A stretch of DNA of 64,000 nt from Flavobacterium sp. (GTDB lineage: Bacteria > Bacteroidota > Bacteroidia > Flavobacteriales > Flavobacteriaceae), in NCBI RefSeq assembly GCF_013822155.1, contig NZ_PNJW01000013.1, positions 1-64,000 of the forward strand, written 5' to 3'. How positions within the stretch are numbered: the stretch's first letter is position 1; the number at the start of each line of letters is the position of its first letter. The position numbers were made by a program, and so were the translations under genes. Of the stretch, positions 19,313 through 29,440 are shown in pieces. The notes beneath the pieces are model-generated. The model was not told the DNA's origin and did no database searches. It worked only from the letters and a program-made list of their open reading frames with translations.

Positions 19313-20674
19313 TTAGTTTATTGAACTAATGATATCGTGTTTAGTAATGATATGGTACTTTCCGTTTTCTAAAGCTACCAAAACAGCCTGATTATCTTTA
19401 TTAATCAGTTTTGTGACTTCTTCAAATGGGGTGTTTTCCTGAACAATTGGGTAGGGTTTCCCCATAATTTCACGGATAGGTTTGTCACCAATATTTTTAT
19501 CAGCAAAATAACTTCTGAATAAATCAGTTTCGTCTAAAGAGCCCACAAAACCGGTCGAATCAATTACCGGAATTTGAGAAATATTATATTTTTTTAATCT
19601 TTCAATGGCGTGTGAAACCAATTCCTCTGTGCGAACAATTATCAGAGGCTTGTCTATATGCGATTTAATTAAATCAGAAGCTTTAGTCATTTCTTCATCT
19701 AAAAATCCACGTTCCCGCATCCAATCATCATTGAACATTTTACCAACATATCGACTTCCTGAGTCATGGAATAAAACGACCACTATGTCTTCCGGCTTAA
19801 AGTGTTCTTTCAACTGTAGCACTCCTTTGATTGCAGCACCGGCTGAATTGCCTACAAAAATACCTTCTTCAAGTGCTAATCGTCTGGTATAAACAGCGGC
19901 ATCTTTATCGGTAACTTTTGTAAAACCATCTATTAAAGAAAAATCAACATTTTTAGGAAGAATATCTTCCCCAATTCCTTCGGTAATGTATGAATAAATT
20001 TCATTTTCGTCGAAGATTCCGGTTTCGTGGTACTTTTTAAAAACAGAACCGTAGGTATCAATTCCCCAAACTTTAATATTAGGATTTCTTTCTTTCAAAT
20101 ATTTAGAAACACCTGAAATTGTTCCGCCTGTTCCCACTCCTACTACAAAATGAGTTATTTTACCATCTGTTTGCTCCCAAATTTCGGGAGCTGTTTGCTC
20201 GTAATGAGCAATTGCATTGGATGGATTATCATATTGATTAACGTACCAAGAATTTGGAATTTCCGTACCTAACCGTTTAGAAACAGAATAATAAGATCTT
20301 GGATCTTCCGGTTCAACATCGGTTGGACATACAATTACTTTTGCTCCAACTGCTCTTAAAATATCCATTTTTTCTTTGGATTGTTTATCGGTAATCACAC
20401 AAATTAATTTGTATCCCTTAACAATCGCTCCTAATGCTAAACCCATTCCTGTATTACCGGATGTTCCTTCAATGATAGTACCACCGGGTTTCAAACGACC
20501 ATCAGCTTCGGCATCTTCAATCATCTTAACGGCCATTCTATCTTTGACTGAATTACCCGGATTAAAAGTTTCCACTTTGGCCAATACCAAACAATTCAGT
20601 TCTTTGGTGATTTTATTAATTTTAACTAACGGAGTATTTCCGATTGTTCCCAAGATATTTTCTGCGAATTTCAT
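19313..20674 (-). CDS. Cystathionine beta-synthase-like PLP enzyme with CBS pair
   Basis: Beta-replacement enzyme joining serine or O-acetylserine with homocysteine or sulfide. The 453 residues have a fold-type II PLP domain with Schiff-base K44 (PGNSVKDRMAVKM), the phosphate loop GTGGTISG and the asparagine loop EGTSGNTGMGLA. A C-terminal CBS-domain pair follows (about residues 330-453, from KSHIDKPLIIV). The tandem CBS tail favours cystathionine beta-synthase over plain cysteine synthase, but activity is not certain. It stands alone with a weak promoter match upstream. Confidence 0.88.
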   Translation of the reverse strand: MKFAENILGTIGNTPLVKINKITKELNCLVLAKVETFNPGNSVKDRMAVKMIEDAEADGRLKPGGTIIEGTSGNTGMGLALGAIVKGYKLICVITDKQSKEKMDILRAVGAKVIVCPTDVEPEDPRSYYSVSKRLGTEIPNSWYVNQYDNPSNAIAHYEQTAPEIWEQTDGKITHFVVGVGTGGTISGVSKYLKERNPNIKVWGIDTYGSVFKKYHETGIFDENEIYSYITEGIGEDILPKNVDFSLIDGFTKVTDKDAAVYTRRLALEEGIFVGNSAGAAIKGVLQLKEHFKPEDIVVVLFHDSGSRYVGKMFNDDWMRERGFLDEEMTKASDLIKSHIDKPLIIVRTEELVSHAIERLKKYNISQIPVIDSTGFVGSLDETDLFRSYFADKNIGDKPIREIMGKPYPIVQENTPFEEVTKLINKDNQAVLVALENGKYHIITKHDIISSIN

Positions 20675-20693
20675 GCTATTTATATTTCGATTG

Positions 20694-20723
20694 TAAAGGT
20701 ATTGATAAAAAAAGATACTGCAA
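20694..20723 (-). promoter_or_regulatory. Possible promoter of the CBS-like gene
   Basis: On the minus strand TTG (20723-20721), 19 bases, then TACCTTTA (20701-20694). It differs from TAnnTTTG only in the last base. The leader to the ATG at 20674 would be about 15 bases. Confidence 0.42.
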
Positions 20724-20758
20724 GTTTTGTTGGTAATTTCAAAAAGGTTAGGTTTTAA

Positions 20759-22696
20759 TCATAAGAAAAAGTTCCATACTAATCCAAAGCGAATCATAAA
20801 ATCTCTATAAGGATAATTTGGAGCCGAATAATAATCAAACCCTGTCCAAGCAGAGTTGAAATGTTCAGCTTTAAGGTAGATTTGAGTCTGACTGATTTTA
20901 GCATTTATGAAAAAATCAAACATTGGAAAGTTACCTATTTCTCGGGTAGATTGACTATAGAAACTACTAATAACCGGATTATAATCATTGGCATAGTAAT
21001 TTGTAAAATAATTAAATGTCACACCGGTTTGAAGAAACAAGGCGTTTTTAAAAAAATAATCCGTGAAATACAATGTATTACGCGTAGTAAATTGAGGAAC
21101 ATTTAAGACGTTTTCACTTTGATCTACTTGTTGAAATAAGAGGGTATTGTCAAGGGCAAGTTTCCACCATTTAAATTCTTTGCTAACGCTTAAACTCAAA
21201 TAATTAATTGTGCTTGAATATTGTTTAGGGGTGACTAATAATTGTTCGCCTGTAGCATCATCATTACTATAGTATAAAAAATCATTCAAAGTTGAAAGCT
21301 GCAAAGTAGCAGAAACCCATTGAGTTGTAGCTTTTGCCGTAAGTGAATTAATTTTTTCATTATTAAAATTATTATACCAATTGTAATCTACATAACTACT
21401 TTGGAATAATGTATAACTATGATCCGGAATACGGTTTAAATTTTGATATTGAACACTTAAATTATTTTTTGAATCAAAAGCATAGCTCAAATTCAAATCT
21501 AAATCGGATAAATTTTGATCTGTAATTGATTTAGAATAGGTAAATTTTCCATTCCAATTATTTTTACGATAAGAATATTGTCCTCCAAAAGTCTGAATAA
21601 TATCATTTACGTTATTCGGAATGGTTTGATTTTCGGTAATTATAACTCTATCATAATAGTAATTGTATCTAAAATCTTCAATAAAAAATTTAAATTCACC
21701 CAATAGCGTATTCCCATAAACAGCACCTACACGATTAAACATTCTATTATAGCGTGTTTGATCTTTAATATTATTCAAAACATACGAATCCCCAAAACGG
21801 TAAATTATTTTATCACCTGTTGGTGTCGTAATAGTAGTGGCAACAGTTGTCTGATTATATTCAATCTTCTTGTGTTCATAATTAAATTGATGATCAATAA
21901 ATAAGTTATTCGTAGCATCCTTGCTATTAATTCTAAATTGATGGTCTATAAAATAGCGATTGCCTATCATAAATGTATTTGCATCTGTTAAATATACTTG
22001 CAAACGAGCTCTGTTTTTAAACTCAGGATCATCACTTTCAAAATCACTCAGATTATAAATACCGCCATTTTCACCATTTAGAAAATCCTGTGATGTAAAA
22101 TGGGCATTTAAAGCATATCGCTTGTTTTTAGTGACATAACTAGTTGTAAATCGAAAATTACCGGTACTGGATAATTGATTAATGTATTTGCCCAAAGAGC
22201 GAAGGCCTTTGTAGGCTATAGAAAAATTTAATTGTTCTGACGTGTTTAAAGTAATAAAAGCATCAAGATTTTGTCCCTGTTCCATAACTGTTTTAAAATA
22301 CAATTCAGTCAAAGGAGTAGCCACATTATAATATTGAATATCTTTTGCTTGTAAGTAGTTAAAATGCTTCCCAGAGAAACCAACTTCCGGATAAGAATGA
22401 AACTTATTAAGACCAAAATCTAATGTGTTATAAGTTTGTCCTTCATTTGCAAAAGGTTGCAATCCAAAAATATCTTTTCTTAAATAATTAAAACGATATT
22501 CTTTTTGTATGGATAAGGAAGTATCTAAAACAATTGTATCTCTTTCAATGGTAATAATTTTATATTGATCAATTCTAGCCTTTGGAGCTTTTGGCTTTTT
22601 AGAAATTAAAGAGGTTGCTTTTTCTAATTTATCATCTTCTTGTGCGAAAGTAATAGAAGAAATTAATAAAAAAAGAAATAAAAGATTTCTATTCAT
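20759..22696 (-). CDS. Putative outer-membrane porin (Porin_10 type)
   Basis: The 645 residues begin with a signal peptide (MNRNLLFLFLLISSITFAQ). An N-terminal linker precedes a long series of alternating amphipathic beta strands rich in Tyr, Phe and Asn, typical of a beta-barrel, ending with aromatic FGLVWNFFL. The start of the mature part (YRFNYLRKDIFGLQPFANEG, then YNTLDFG) fits the putative porin family of Bacteroidota. What it passes is unknown. It has its own promoter (22714-22721) and no co-directed neighbour close by. Confidence 0.82.
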   Translation of the reverse strand: MNRNLLFLFLLISSITFAQEDDKLEKATSLISKKPKAPKARIDQYKIITIERDTIVLDTSLSIQKEYRFNYLRKDIFGLQPFANEGQTYNTLDFGLNKFHSYPEVGFSGKHFNYLQAKDIQYYNVATPLTELYFKTVMEQGQNLDAFITLNTSEQLNFSIAYKGLRSLGKYINQLSSTGNFRFTTSYVTKNKRYALNAHFTSQDFLNGENGGIYNLSDFESDDPEFKNRARLQVYLTDANTFMIGNRYFIDHQFRINSKDATNNLFIDHQFNYEHKKIEYNQTTVATTITTPTGDKIIYRFGDSYVLNNIKDQTRYNRMFNRVGAVYGNTLLGEFKFFIEDFRYNYYYDRVIITENQTIPNNVNDIIQTFGGQYSYRKNNWNGKFTYSKSITDQNLSDLDLNLSYAFDSKNNLSVQYQNLNRIPDHSYTLFQSSYVDYNWYNNFNNEKINSLTAKATTQWVSATLQLSTLNDFLYYSNDDATGEQLLVTPKQYSSTINYLSLSVSKEFKWWKLALDNTLLFQQVDQSENVLNVPQFTTRNTLYFTDYFFKNALFLQTGVTFNYFTNYYANDYNPVISSFYSQSTREIGNFPMFDFFINAKISQTQIYLKAEHFNSAWTGFDYYSAPNYPYRDFMIRFGLVWNFFL

Positions 22697-22713
22697 AATT
22701 AATAAGTGTTACG

Positions 22714-22721
22714 CAAATGTA
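22714..22721 (-). promoter_or_regulatory. Promoter -7 box of the porin gene
   Basis: TACATTTG on the minus strand, followed by C, is identical to the box of the tRNA-tuf promoter. The inferred start is 12-14 bases before the ATG at 22696. No good -33 TTG is seen. Confidence 0.6.
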
Positions 22722-22797
22722 CAGAGAAAAAAATAATTAAAACTCTTACATTGAGAAGTGCCACATAATTTAATACAATTTTAGGAAGAAATTAATC

Positions 22798-22832
22798 AAA
22801 AAAAATCGCCTAAAGAAAAACTTTAGGCGATT
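22798..22832 (-). terminator. Terminator of the SusC/SusD operon
   Basis: On the minus strand AATCGCCTAAAG pairs perfectly over 12 bases with CTTTAGGCGATT around a 5-base loop, followed by eight T. It lies 20 bases after the last lipoprotein gene and closes the operon that starts with susC. Confidence 0.92.
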
Positions 22833-22851
22833 AAGATATAAGCTTTAATAC

Positions 22852-23862
22852 TTAGTTAAAATAACTAGTTTTTTTTGCTCTTTTTGCATTTTTAGCTGCA
22901 ATTTTGTTTTTGATATTGGCTAATTTACCGGTAGCAATGGTTGAACCATTTTTGCTGAAGGTATATAAACCATTTTCAATTTTCAACGTTGCAACATACA
23001 TAAATTCTGAATCATAATTTGGTACATTACCAAAATCTGAATCAATTGCATCAGCTGAATCTTGCATAAATGAACCACTAAAAGATGAATTATCTCTTGT
23101 GTAGTTAACTGTAGTTTTGATTTCAAATGCCGGAGAAATGGCTACAGATGCTAAACCAGCGTCATCATATAAATTCATCGTTAATTCATAAGTTCCATCT
23201 TCAACATCTGCCATACTGATTATCATTTCTTCAGGACAAGCACCGGTTGCAGCTTGAAAACCAGAAACATCGTTGCCTTCAGCATCTAAAAGATAGTAAT
23301 CAACATCATAACCGATATCACAAAGTGTTAAACTAATACCAGAAAATTCAAATGTTGTATTCCAATCTAATACTAAATTCAAATCACCAAAATCAGTGAT
23401 ATTAAAAGCAAGATTTGCTCCAGGAAAACTAACGTTAGGGTCATTAAAATCACCAATTTTCAACGTGAAAGTTTCAGTAGATTCAGTTTCACCATCACCA
23501 TAAATTATTACAGTACCAACACCTCTTTTAGTAAAAGCAGGTATTCTAACCGAGTGATCAAAATCAAAATCATCACCTTCAACAGCATCACCTGAAGCTA
23601 AAGTTACTGTAACATAGATATCAACTGGTTGAACATCTTGTAAAGTAACTGCATATTCAAGTGTTCTATCAATACCACCTTCATTTACATTATTGGTAGC
23701 ACTGAAAACAAGACCAGGCGTTACTGCTTCAATTGCAGCCGCTCCACTATTAACAATAACAACAGAATCTCCAGTTGCATCATCTTCATTCTCGCAAGAT
23801 GTGAACGTAAAGCCCGCCATTAAAAATGTTAACAATAGAATATTAAATTTATTTTTTTTCAT
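22852..23862 (-). CDS. Lipoprotein of the SusC/D operon with Calx-beta-like segment
   Basis: From the ATG at 23862 the protein has 336 residues, with a lipoprotein signal ending LMAGFTFTSC-ENEDD. The Cys+1 acidic region fits the surface-export tail of flavobacterial lipoproteins. A segment around residues 80-140 (GDAVEGDDFDFD, GDGETESTETFTLKIGD) resembles Calx-beta repeats. The C-terminal part (SSFSGSFMQDSADAID, SEFMYVATLKIENG) has no family I recognise. It is the last gene of the operon, probably a surface-exposed binding or accessory protein. A longer reading from 23913 is unlikely, because the lipobox is correctly placed only from 23862. Confidence 0.78.
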   Translation of the reverse strand: MKKNKFNILLLTFLMAGFTFTSCENEDDATGDSVVIVNSGAAAIEAVTPGLVFSATNNVNEGGIDRTLEYAVTLQDVQPVDIYVTVTLASGDAVEGDDFDFDHSVRIPAFTKRGVGTVIIYGDGETESTETFTLKIGDFNDPNVSFPGANLAFNITDFGDLNLVLDWNTTFEFSGISLTLCDIGYDVDYYLLDAEGNDVSGFQAATGACPEEMIISMADVEDGTYELTMNLYDDAGLASVAISPAFEIKTTVNYTRDNSSFSGSFMQDSADAIDSDFGNVPNYDSEFMYVATLKIENGLYTFSKNGSTIATGKLANIKNKIAAKNAKRAKKTSYFN

Positions 23863-23921
23863 AAAATTAAAATTTGAATTACTTATCATAAGGATAAGTT
23901 CATTATTAAACAATTAGTTAA

Positions 23922-24824
23922 TTAAAGCGGTGTAAGCGTTGTTATAAACGGTCTTTCTACAGTGTTACCAGTAAAAAATATAGAATAGTGAATAGTAATA
24001 ACACCCGTTGTTAAATCAACTGAACTTAACGCCTTTTGTGCAGCACTTTGTCTAACTTCGTTAGTAAACGCAGCAGCTAAGTTTTGTGTCTCTAAACCTA
24101 ATACACCACAAACGTCTTTAAAAACATAACCAGCGTTTGTACCGGCAGGTAATTGAATTGTATTACCAGAAGTACCAGGTGTTTGGCCTGCACAGTAATA
24201 TGGTCCTATGTATGATGTTAAGTACAAACCATCACCAATTTCTCTCACATTATCTTGAGCAAAAGTATAAACAACTCCTGTTTCAGTTCTAACAGTTGAG
24301 TTAGAATATAAACCCTTTAGGAATGAACCACAAGATACAGTTACATTTGTTTTTGGATTATTCATGTGAGCATTACCGTTATCTAAATTTGACATATAAG
24401 ATAATTCCCATTTATCACCAATATTCAACGTTGAATCATCAGCAGGTAATGGCACACCATTAATTGATAAGCCAGCTATCAATTCATTATAGTCAAATGT
24501 AAAAGAAACTGTCTCCATTTGGTCAACATTCGGAAAAGTAAGCGTTTTCAATATAATCTTTTCTGACATTACTCCATCAAAAGTAATAAATTGCTTGTAA
24601 ACATCAACTGTTTGAATCTTTTCACGACCTTGAAAACCTGAAATAGTTACAGGAAAAGCATCAGTTGGTGCACTACCTTGAGCATAAGTCAAATCAGTAG
24701 TTTGTACGGTTAACAAACCGCCTTGAGTTGCACTATCCGTTAGCGTATCACTAGTATCATTTGAACAAGACGTAAACGCTATTGATGCAAATAAGAATAA
24801 TGAAAGTTTAAATATTTTTTTCAT
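23922..24824 (-). CDS. Unknown lipoprotein of the SusC/D operon
   Basis: From the ATG at 24824 the protein has 300 residues: MKKIFKLSLFLFASIAFTSC followed by SNDTSDTL, a typical lipobox with a Ser/Asp-rich start. The rest is predicted beta-rich with DUF-like segments (VTVSCGSFLKGLYSN, VGTPGTS-like GQTPGTSGNT). I do not recognise the family. Position three in a susC-susD-lipoprotein-lipoprotein operon suggests an outer-membrane partner of the SusC/D transporter. Confidence 0.75.
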   Translation of the reverse strand: MKKIFKLSLFLFASIAFTSCSNDTSDTLTDSATQGGLLTVQTTDLTYAQGSAPTDAFPVTISGFQGREKIQTVDVYKQFITFDGVMSEKIILKTLTFPNVDQMETVSFTFDYNELIAGLSINGVPLPADDSTLNIGDKWELSYMSNLDNGNAHMNNPKTNVTVSCGSFLKGLYSNSTVRTETGVVYTFAQDNVREIGDGLYLTSYIGPYYCAGQTPGTSGNTIQLPAGTNAGYVFKDVCGVLGLETQNLAAAFTNEVRQSAAQKALSSVDLTTGVITIHYSIFFTGNTVERPFITTLTPL

Positions 24825-24837
24825 AATTATCAATTTT

Positions 24838-26262
24838 TTAGTTCATCCACCATACTTTAGACAGCATGGTATCTCCATTACTTAATAAAGCGGATGCTGC
24901 AGTATAATTTGCATTGTTAGTATTTTGTGAATTAGTAGAATAATAAAATCTACTAGGAATTTGATTTATGTCAGCATTTTGAACAGGAGCAAGAGCAGGG
25001 AAACCAGTTCTTCTCCATTCTGTCCAAGCTTCAATACCCTGACTATATAAAGCTAACCAAGTTTGGTATCCAATTCTTTCATTAGCTTGAGCAGTTGTAA
25101 AGAAATCGATACCTGATTGAGCAATATAAGCATCAGTTGCAGTTGTACTAATACCATTAAATGCCATACTAGCTCTAATCCCAGCTAAATAAAATTCTCT
25201 AGAGGCATCAATACCACCAGAAATAAAACCTTTACTAGCTGCTTCGGCCAATAGAAACTGAACTTGAGCATTTGATAAAAAGATCCCTGGAAGAGTTGGT
25301 TGCAAATAAAATGTACCAGGAGACGAAAATCCGTTATAATTTCCAGAATTTTCAACTCCAGGAATGTTACCTACATAAAGATTCGCATCATTTTTTTGAG
25401 CATATACCGGTAATCTTGGGTCATTAGTATTAGCTAAAGCGTTAACTAAAACTGAACTTACTTTGTATTCTTTTCTACCTCCATTATCAATTGTTTCATA
25501 AATTGGATTTGCATTTGGTATAGAAGATGCATAAGTCATTTGAGCCGAATCAGAGTTAGAAGAAAACAATAATCCAGAATTTACTAAATCTTGTAATTCA
25601 GCATTTACATTTCTTTTGGAAGAAATTCGCATTAACGCTTTAAATTTTAAAGAAGCCGCAAATTTTCTCCATTTAGTAACATCACCTCCATAAGCTAAAT
25701 CAGATGTTGATGTAAAATCACCTGTTCCGGTTGCAAATAAAGATTCTGCTTCATCTAATAAAGCTAAAATACCATCATAAACAACTTCTTCAGCGTCAAA
25801 AACAGGTTTAACATTTCCAGGAACAACAGCTTCTGTAAAAGGAACAGGACCATAAACATCGGTCAAAATTTGAAAAGCATTAGCTTGCAACACTAAAGAA
25901 ACACCTTGCAAATTAGTATTACCTTCTTCACCAGCTAATTTGTAAGCTTGCTTAGATTCATTAATAACATTTACATATAAAACATCATATAATGAATTCA
26001 TTACCGCTCTTCTGGGAATATATCTTTCTTCGTCATTGTATTGAACTTTAGACCAATGCTGAGCCCAACACAATCCCATATCACCACCAACCTGTGCATT
26101 ATAAACTATATCTTGAGTATTAATCATAGATGCAGCTAATAAAAGATTAGGATCAGTAACAACCGGGCTATTAGGAGTAGTGTTTATCTCCTCAAAATCT
26201 TTATCACAACTCACCGCAGTAAAAGCAATGGAGGCAATAAATAAATAAACTATTTTTTTCAT
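24838..26262 (-). CDS. SusD/RagB-like outer-membrane lipoprotein (SusD-like_2 type)
   Basis: Surface lid of a TonB-dependent SusC transporter. From the ATG at 26262 it has 474 residues with lipobox AFTAVSCDKDFEEINTTPN. SusD-like features follow: an early NxxPN-like start, TPR-type helices (FQILTDVYGPVPFTEAV, WRKFAASLKFKALMRIS) and a C-terminal segment with EAWTEWRRTGFPAL. The pattern fits the SusD-like 2 family found with peptide or glycan uptake systems. Substrate unknown. It starts 11 bases after susC ends. Confidence 0.88.
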   Translation of the reverse strand: MKKIVYLFIASIAFTAVSCDKDFEEINTTPNSPVVTDPNLLLAASMINTQDIVYNAQVGGDMGLCWAQHWSKVQYNDEERYIPRRAVMNSLYDVLYVNVINESKQAYKLAGEEGNTNLQGVSLVLQANAFQILTDVYGPVPFTEAVVPGNVKPVFDAEEVVYDGILALLDEAESLFATGTGDFTSTSDLAYGGDVTKWRKFAASLKFKALMRISSKRNVNAELQDLVNSGLLFSSNSDSAQMTYASSIPNANPIYETIDNGGRKEYKVSSVLVNALANTNDPRLPVYAQKNDANLYVGNIPGVENSGNYNGFSSPGTFYLQPTLPGIFLSNAQVQFLLAEAASKGFISGGIDASREFYLAGIRASMAFNGISTTATDAYIAQSGIDFFTTAQANERIGYQTWLALYSQGIEAWTEWRRTGFPALAPVQNADINQIPSRFYYSTNSQNTNNANYTAASALLSNGDTMLSKVWWMN

Positions 26263-26273
26263 TGTCATTTTTT

Positions 26274-29200
26274 TTAGAATTTAATATTAACATTAAAACC
26301 ATAAGATCTAGCAGATGGTAATTGACCAAATTCCTGACCTTGCTCTCCGTTTGCATTACTAAAGGCAGATTCCGGATCAACATGAGGCGTTTTGGAATAC
26401 AATAATGCTAAATTTCTACCTACTACAGATAATTTTAAATCTTGGATAAAAGAACCTTTTAACCATTCTTTAGGTAAAGAATAACCAAAAACTATTTGTC
26501 TCAATTTAACATAACTAGCATCAAAAACACCACTCTCAGTAAAGTTAGAATAGTTATAAGCATATTGATTAAAATCTTTAGCCGATCTTACTACGTTGTT
26601 AGCCACATAACCACCATTACCGTCAGCCATTACACCATCACCTACAACACCAGTTTCACGACCATATAAAGTTTCTTCTAAACCACCGGCATATCTACCC
26701 CACATATAAGTCATAGAGAATAAATCACCTCCCATTTTAGCATCCACTAAAGTACTTAAATCGAAGCCTTTGTATTTAAACGCAAAATTAACACCACCAG
26801 TCCAATCTGGAGTAACATTACCTAAAACTTCAAGTGTTTCTTTATTTGTTTTTGGTAAACCATTTTCATAAATAATTTCACCTGCATCTGTTCTAGCATA
26901 AGGGAAACCAACTATAGCACCATAGGCTTCACCTGGGATTGCTTGCAATTCCATACCCCATTGACCTCCTAATACATAAGAGTCATAACCCGCTAAACTA
27001 ACCACTTCATTTTCATTTTTAGCAAAATTCACATCTATATCAAAGGAGAAATCATTAGTTTTTAATACAGTTGCACCTAATGTAATCTCAATCCCTTTAT
27101 TTCTCATCTCCCCAGCATTTTCCCATGAATTTGTGAACCCTGAAGCTGTTTCAACTTGTAATGGCAATATTAAATCATCACTCGTTTGATCATAATAAGT
27201 AAAAGCGAAACGTAATCTGTTATTAAATCCATTTAAATCAAAACCAGCTTCAATACCAGTTGTTGACTCAGGTTTAATCAATGGATTCCACTGTGTATTT
27301 GGCACAGTTGAAATAGTTCCAAATAAATTACCAGTAACATTAAAAGTAGTATTTGTACTATACTCACCCAATGCACCAGTACCCCCTACTTTAGACCATC
27401 CACCTCTAAGCTTTAAATAATTTATCTTAGCATTGCTGAATCCTAAAATATCAGATAAAATTAAAGACCCAGAAACAGCAGGATAAAAGAAAGAATTGTA
27501 ATCTGGAGCTAATAAACTTGACCAGTCATTTCTTCCTGAAAAATCTAAAAAGGCATATCCTTTATAAGATAATTGACCAAAACCAAGCACACTATTAATT
27601 CTTTGTTCAAAATAAGTATTATTAGCTAATGCGAAAGTCCCTGATTTAGGATTATTTAAAGTAAATAACCCCGGCAACTCAATACCACTTGCTAATTCTC
27701 CACTAATATTTGTTCTTACTCTTTTCATACTATTCATACCCGCATTCAAACTTAACTTAAAATCTTCACTTAAATCTTTTTGATAAGTAAGAATAGTTTC
27801 TGCATTTATCTCAGTATATCTTCTTTGGACTTCAGCATAGTAACCATCTTGAAACTCATTAGTACCTTTTTCACTTCTTAATGTTTCTCTTTGAGAATAA
27901 TGATCCATCATTAATTTACCATTCACAGATAAATTATCATTGAATTTAAAATTCAAGAAAGCATTACCGGTAAATCTGTCTTGATCAAATGTATTTCTAT
28001 TTTTTTCCAATATCCAATAAGGATTGTTTTGGAAATTAGTATTCCAGTTTAATGGAGTACCAGCTGCTAATGTATTAGGATCAGCCAATGGTAAATTTCT
28101 CCAATCTCTTAAATCAGGAAAGTTAACGTTACGAGCAGACCAAATAAACTGTTGTACAACGTTTTGGTTGTTATACCCAACTGTTGGCAAGTTATTACTT
28201 TTATTATTAAAATAATTTACACTACCTCCAGCGGTTGCCTTTTTCCCTAACTGAGTTGAACCATTTAAAGAAACATTGAATTTTTTGAAATCTGTAAAAG
28301 GAACCATCCCCGTTTCGTCAGAATTACCAATCGAAAGTCTAAAGTTAGACACATCATTACCCCCAATAAAAGACACACTGTTTGTGATTGAAACCCCAGT
28401 GTCATAAAAATCTTTCACGTTATCAGGATGAGAAACCCATGGTAATGGAGCTCCACCTACTTTATAAGAATCCCATTGAACAAAGTTTAAGCCCACATCT
28501 AACGCAGGACCCCAACTTTCATCTACACCATCATTGTAACCACCACCAGATCCATCAAAAAAATTAAAAAAATCATTGGTAGCTCCTTGTCCATAAGAAT
28601 TTTGAAAGCTTGGCAATTTCAATGGATCAGAAAAAGTAATGTTAGAGTTAAAAGAAACTTCAAACTTACCTTTGTTTTTGCCTGATTTAGTAGTAATCAA
28701 AATAACTCCATTACTGGCTCTTAAACCATATAATGCAGCAGCAGTAGGTCCTTTCAACACATTGATACTTTCAATATCATCAGGATTAATACTCGCAGCA
28801 CCATTTGGTAAATCTCTACCACCACCAGAACCTGCATTACCATAATTTGTATTATCAAATGGAACACCATCAATAACAAACAATGGTTGGTTGTTACCAA
28901 CGATAGAAGAAGCACCTCTTAAAATAATTCTGGCAGAAGCTCCAACAGAACCTGAAGAACTTGTAACCTGAACCCCGGCTACTTTACCGGATAAAGCATT
29001 CACTAAGTTAGCCTCTCTGGCTTCAGTCATTGCTTCACCTTTAATAGATTGTGCAGCATAGGTTACGGCTTTTTCTTTTTTCTTAACACCAAAAGCACCC
29101 GTTACTACAACTTCATCTAAAGCAGTATCATCTTTTAATGTAGCATTTACTACGTTAGACGCAGCAACTTTAACAGAAACTGCTTTGTAGCCTACGAAAG

Positions 29201-29420
29201 AAAAATCTAACGTTTCGCCTACACTTGCTTTAATGGAATACTTTCCATCAAAATCTGTTGATGTACCTCTACTTGTACCTTTAACAACAACTGTTGCACC
29301 TGGCAACGGCATACCGCTAGCATCAGTAACAGTACCTGATACAGTTTTCTCTTGTGCGAACGAAAACTGCATTGAAAACGCTAGTAAAAGCGTAAAAATC
29401 CATTTGAACTTCGATCTCAT
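26274..29420 (-). CDS. SusC/RagA TonB-linked outer-membrane transporter
   Basis: TonB-dependent importer that works with SusD to take up large nutrients. The 1048 residues have a signal peptide (MRSKFKWIFTLLLAFSMQFSFAQ) and a CarboxypepD_reg-like domain (TVSGTVTDASGMPLPGATVV, about 28-105). The plug has the hallmark (ALSGKVAGVQVTSSSG, IVGNNQPLFVIDGVPFDN, NPDDIESINVLKG), and a 22-strand barrel ends in a terminal aromatic (FNVNIKF). No polysaccharide lyase, glycosidase or peptidase gene lies next to it, so the substrate cannot be inferred from context. Confidence 0.95.
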   Translation of the reverse strand: MRSKFKWIFTLLLAFSMQFSFAQEKTVSGTVTDASGMPLPGATVVVKGTSRGTSTDFDGKYSIKASVGETLDFSFVGYKAVSVKVAASNVVNATLKDDTALDEVVVTGAFGVKKKEKAVTYAAQSIKGEAMTEAREANLVNALSGKVAGVQVTSSSGSVGASARIILRGASSIVGNNQPLFVIDGVPFDNTNYGNAGSGGGRDLPNGAASINPDDIESINVLKGPTAAALYGLRASNGVILITTKSGKNKGKFEVSFNSNITFSDPLKLPSFQNSYGQGATNDFFNFFDGSGGGYNDGVDESWGPALDVGLNFVQWDSYKVGGAPLPWVSHPDNVKDFYDTGVSITNSVSFIGGNDVSNFRLSIGNSDETGMVPFTDFKKFNVSLNGSTQLGKKATAGGSVNYFNNKSNNLPTVGYNNQNVVQQFIWSARNVNFPDLRDWRNLPLADPNTLAAGTPLNWNTNFQNNPYWILEKNRNTFDQDRFTGNAFLNFKFNDNLSVNGKLMMDHYSQRETLRSEKGTNEFQDGYYAEVQRRYTEINAETILTYQKDLSEDFKLSLNAGMNSMKRVRTNISGELASGIELPGLFTLNNPKSGTFALANNTYFEQRINSVLGFGQLSYKGYAFLDFSGRNDWSSLLAPDYNSFFYPAVSGSLILSDILGFSNAKINYLKLRGGWSKVGGTGALGEYSTNTTFNVTGNLFGTISTVPNTQWNPLIKPESTTGIEAGFDLNGFNNRLRFAFTYYDQTSDDLILPLQVETASGFTNSWENAGEMRNKGIEITLGATVLKTNDFSFDIDVNFAKNENEVVSLAGYDSYVLGGQWGMELQAIPGEAYGAIVGFPYARTDAGEIIYENGLPKTNKETLEVLGNVTPDWTGGVNFAFKYKGFDLSTLVDAKMGGDLFSMTYMWGRYAGGLEETLYGRETGVVGDGVMADGNGGYVANNVVRSAKDFNQYAYNYSNFTESGVFDASYVKLRQIVFGYSLPKEWLKGSFIQDLKLSVVGRNLALLYSKTPHVDPESAFSNANGEQGQEFGQLPSARSYGFNVNIKF

Positions 29421-29440
29421 ATTAAATTTATTTGAGTTAG

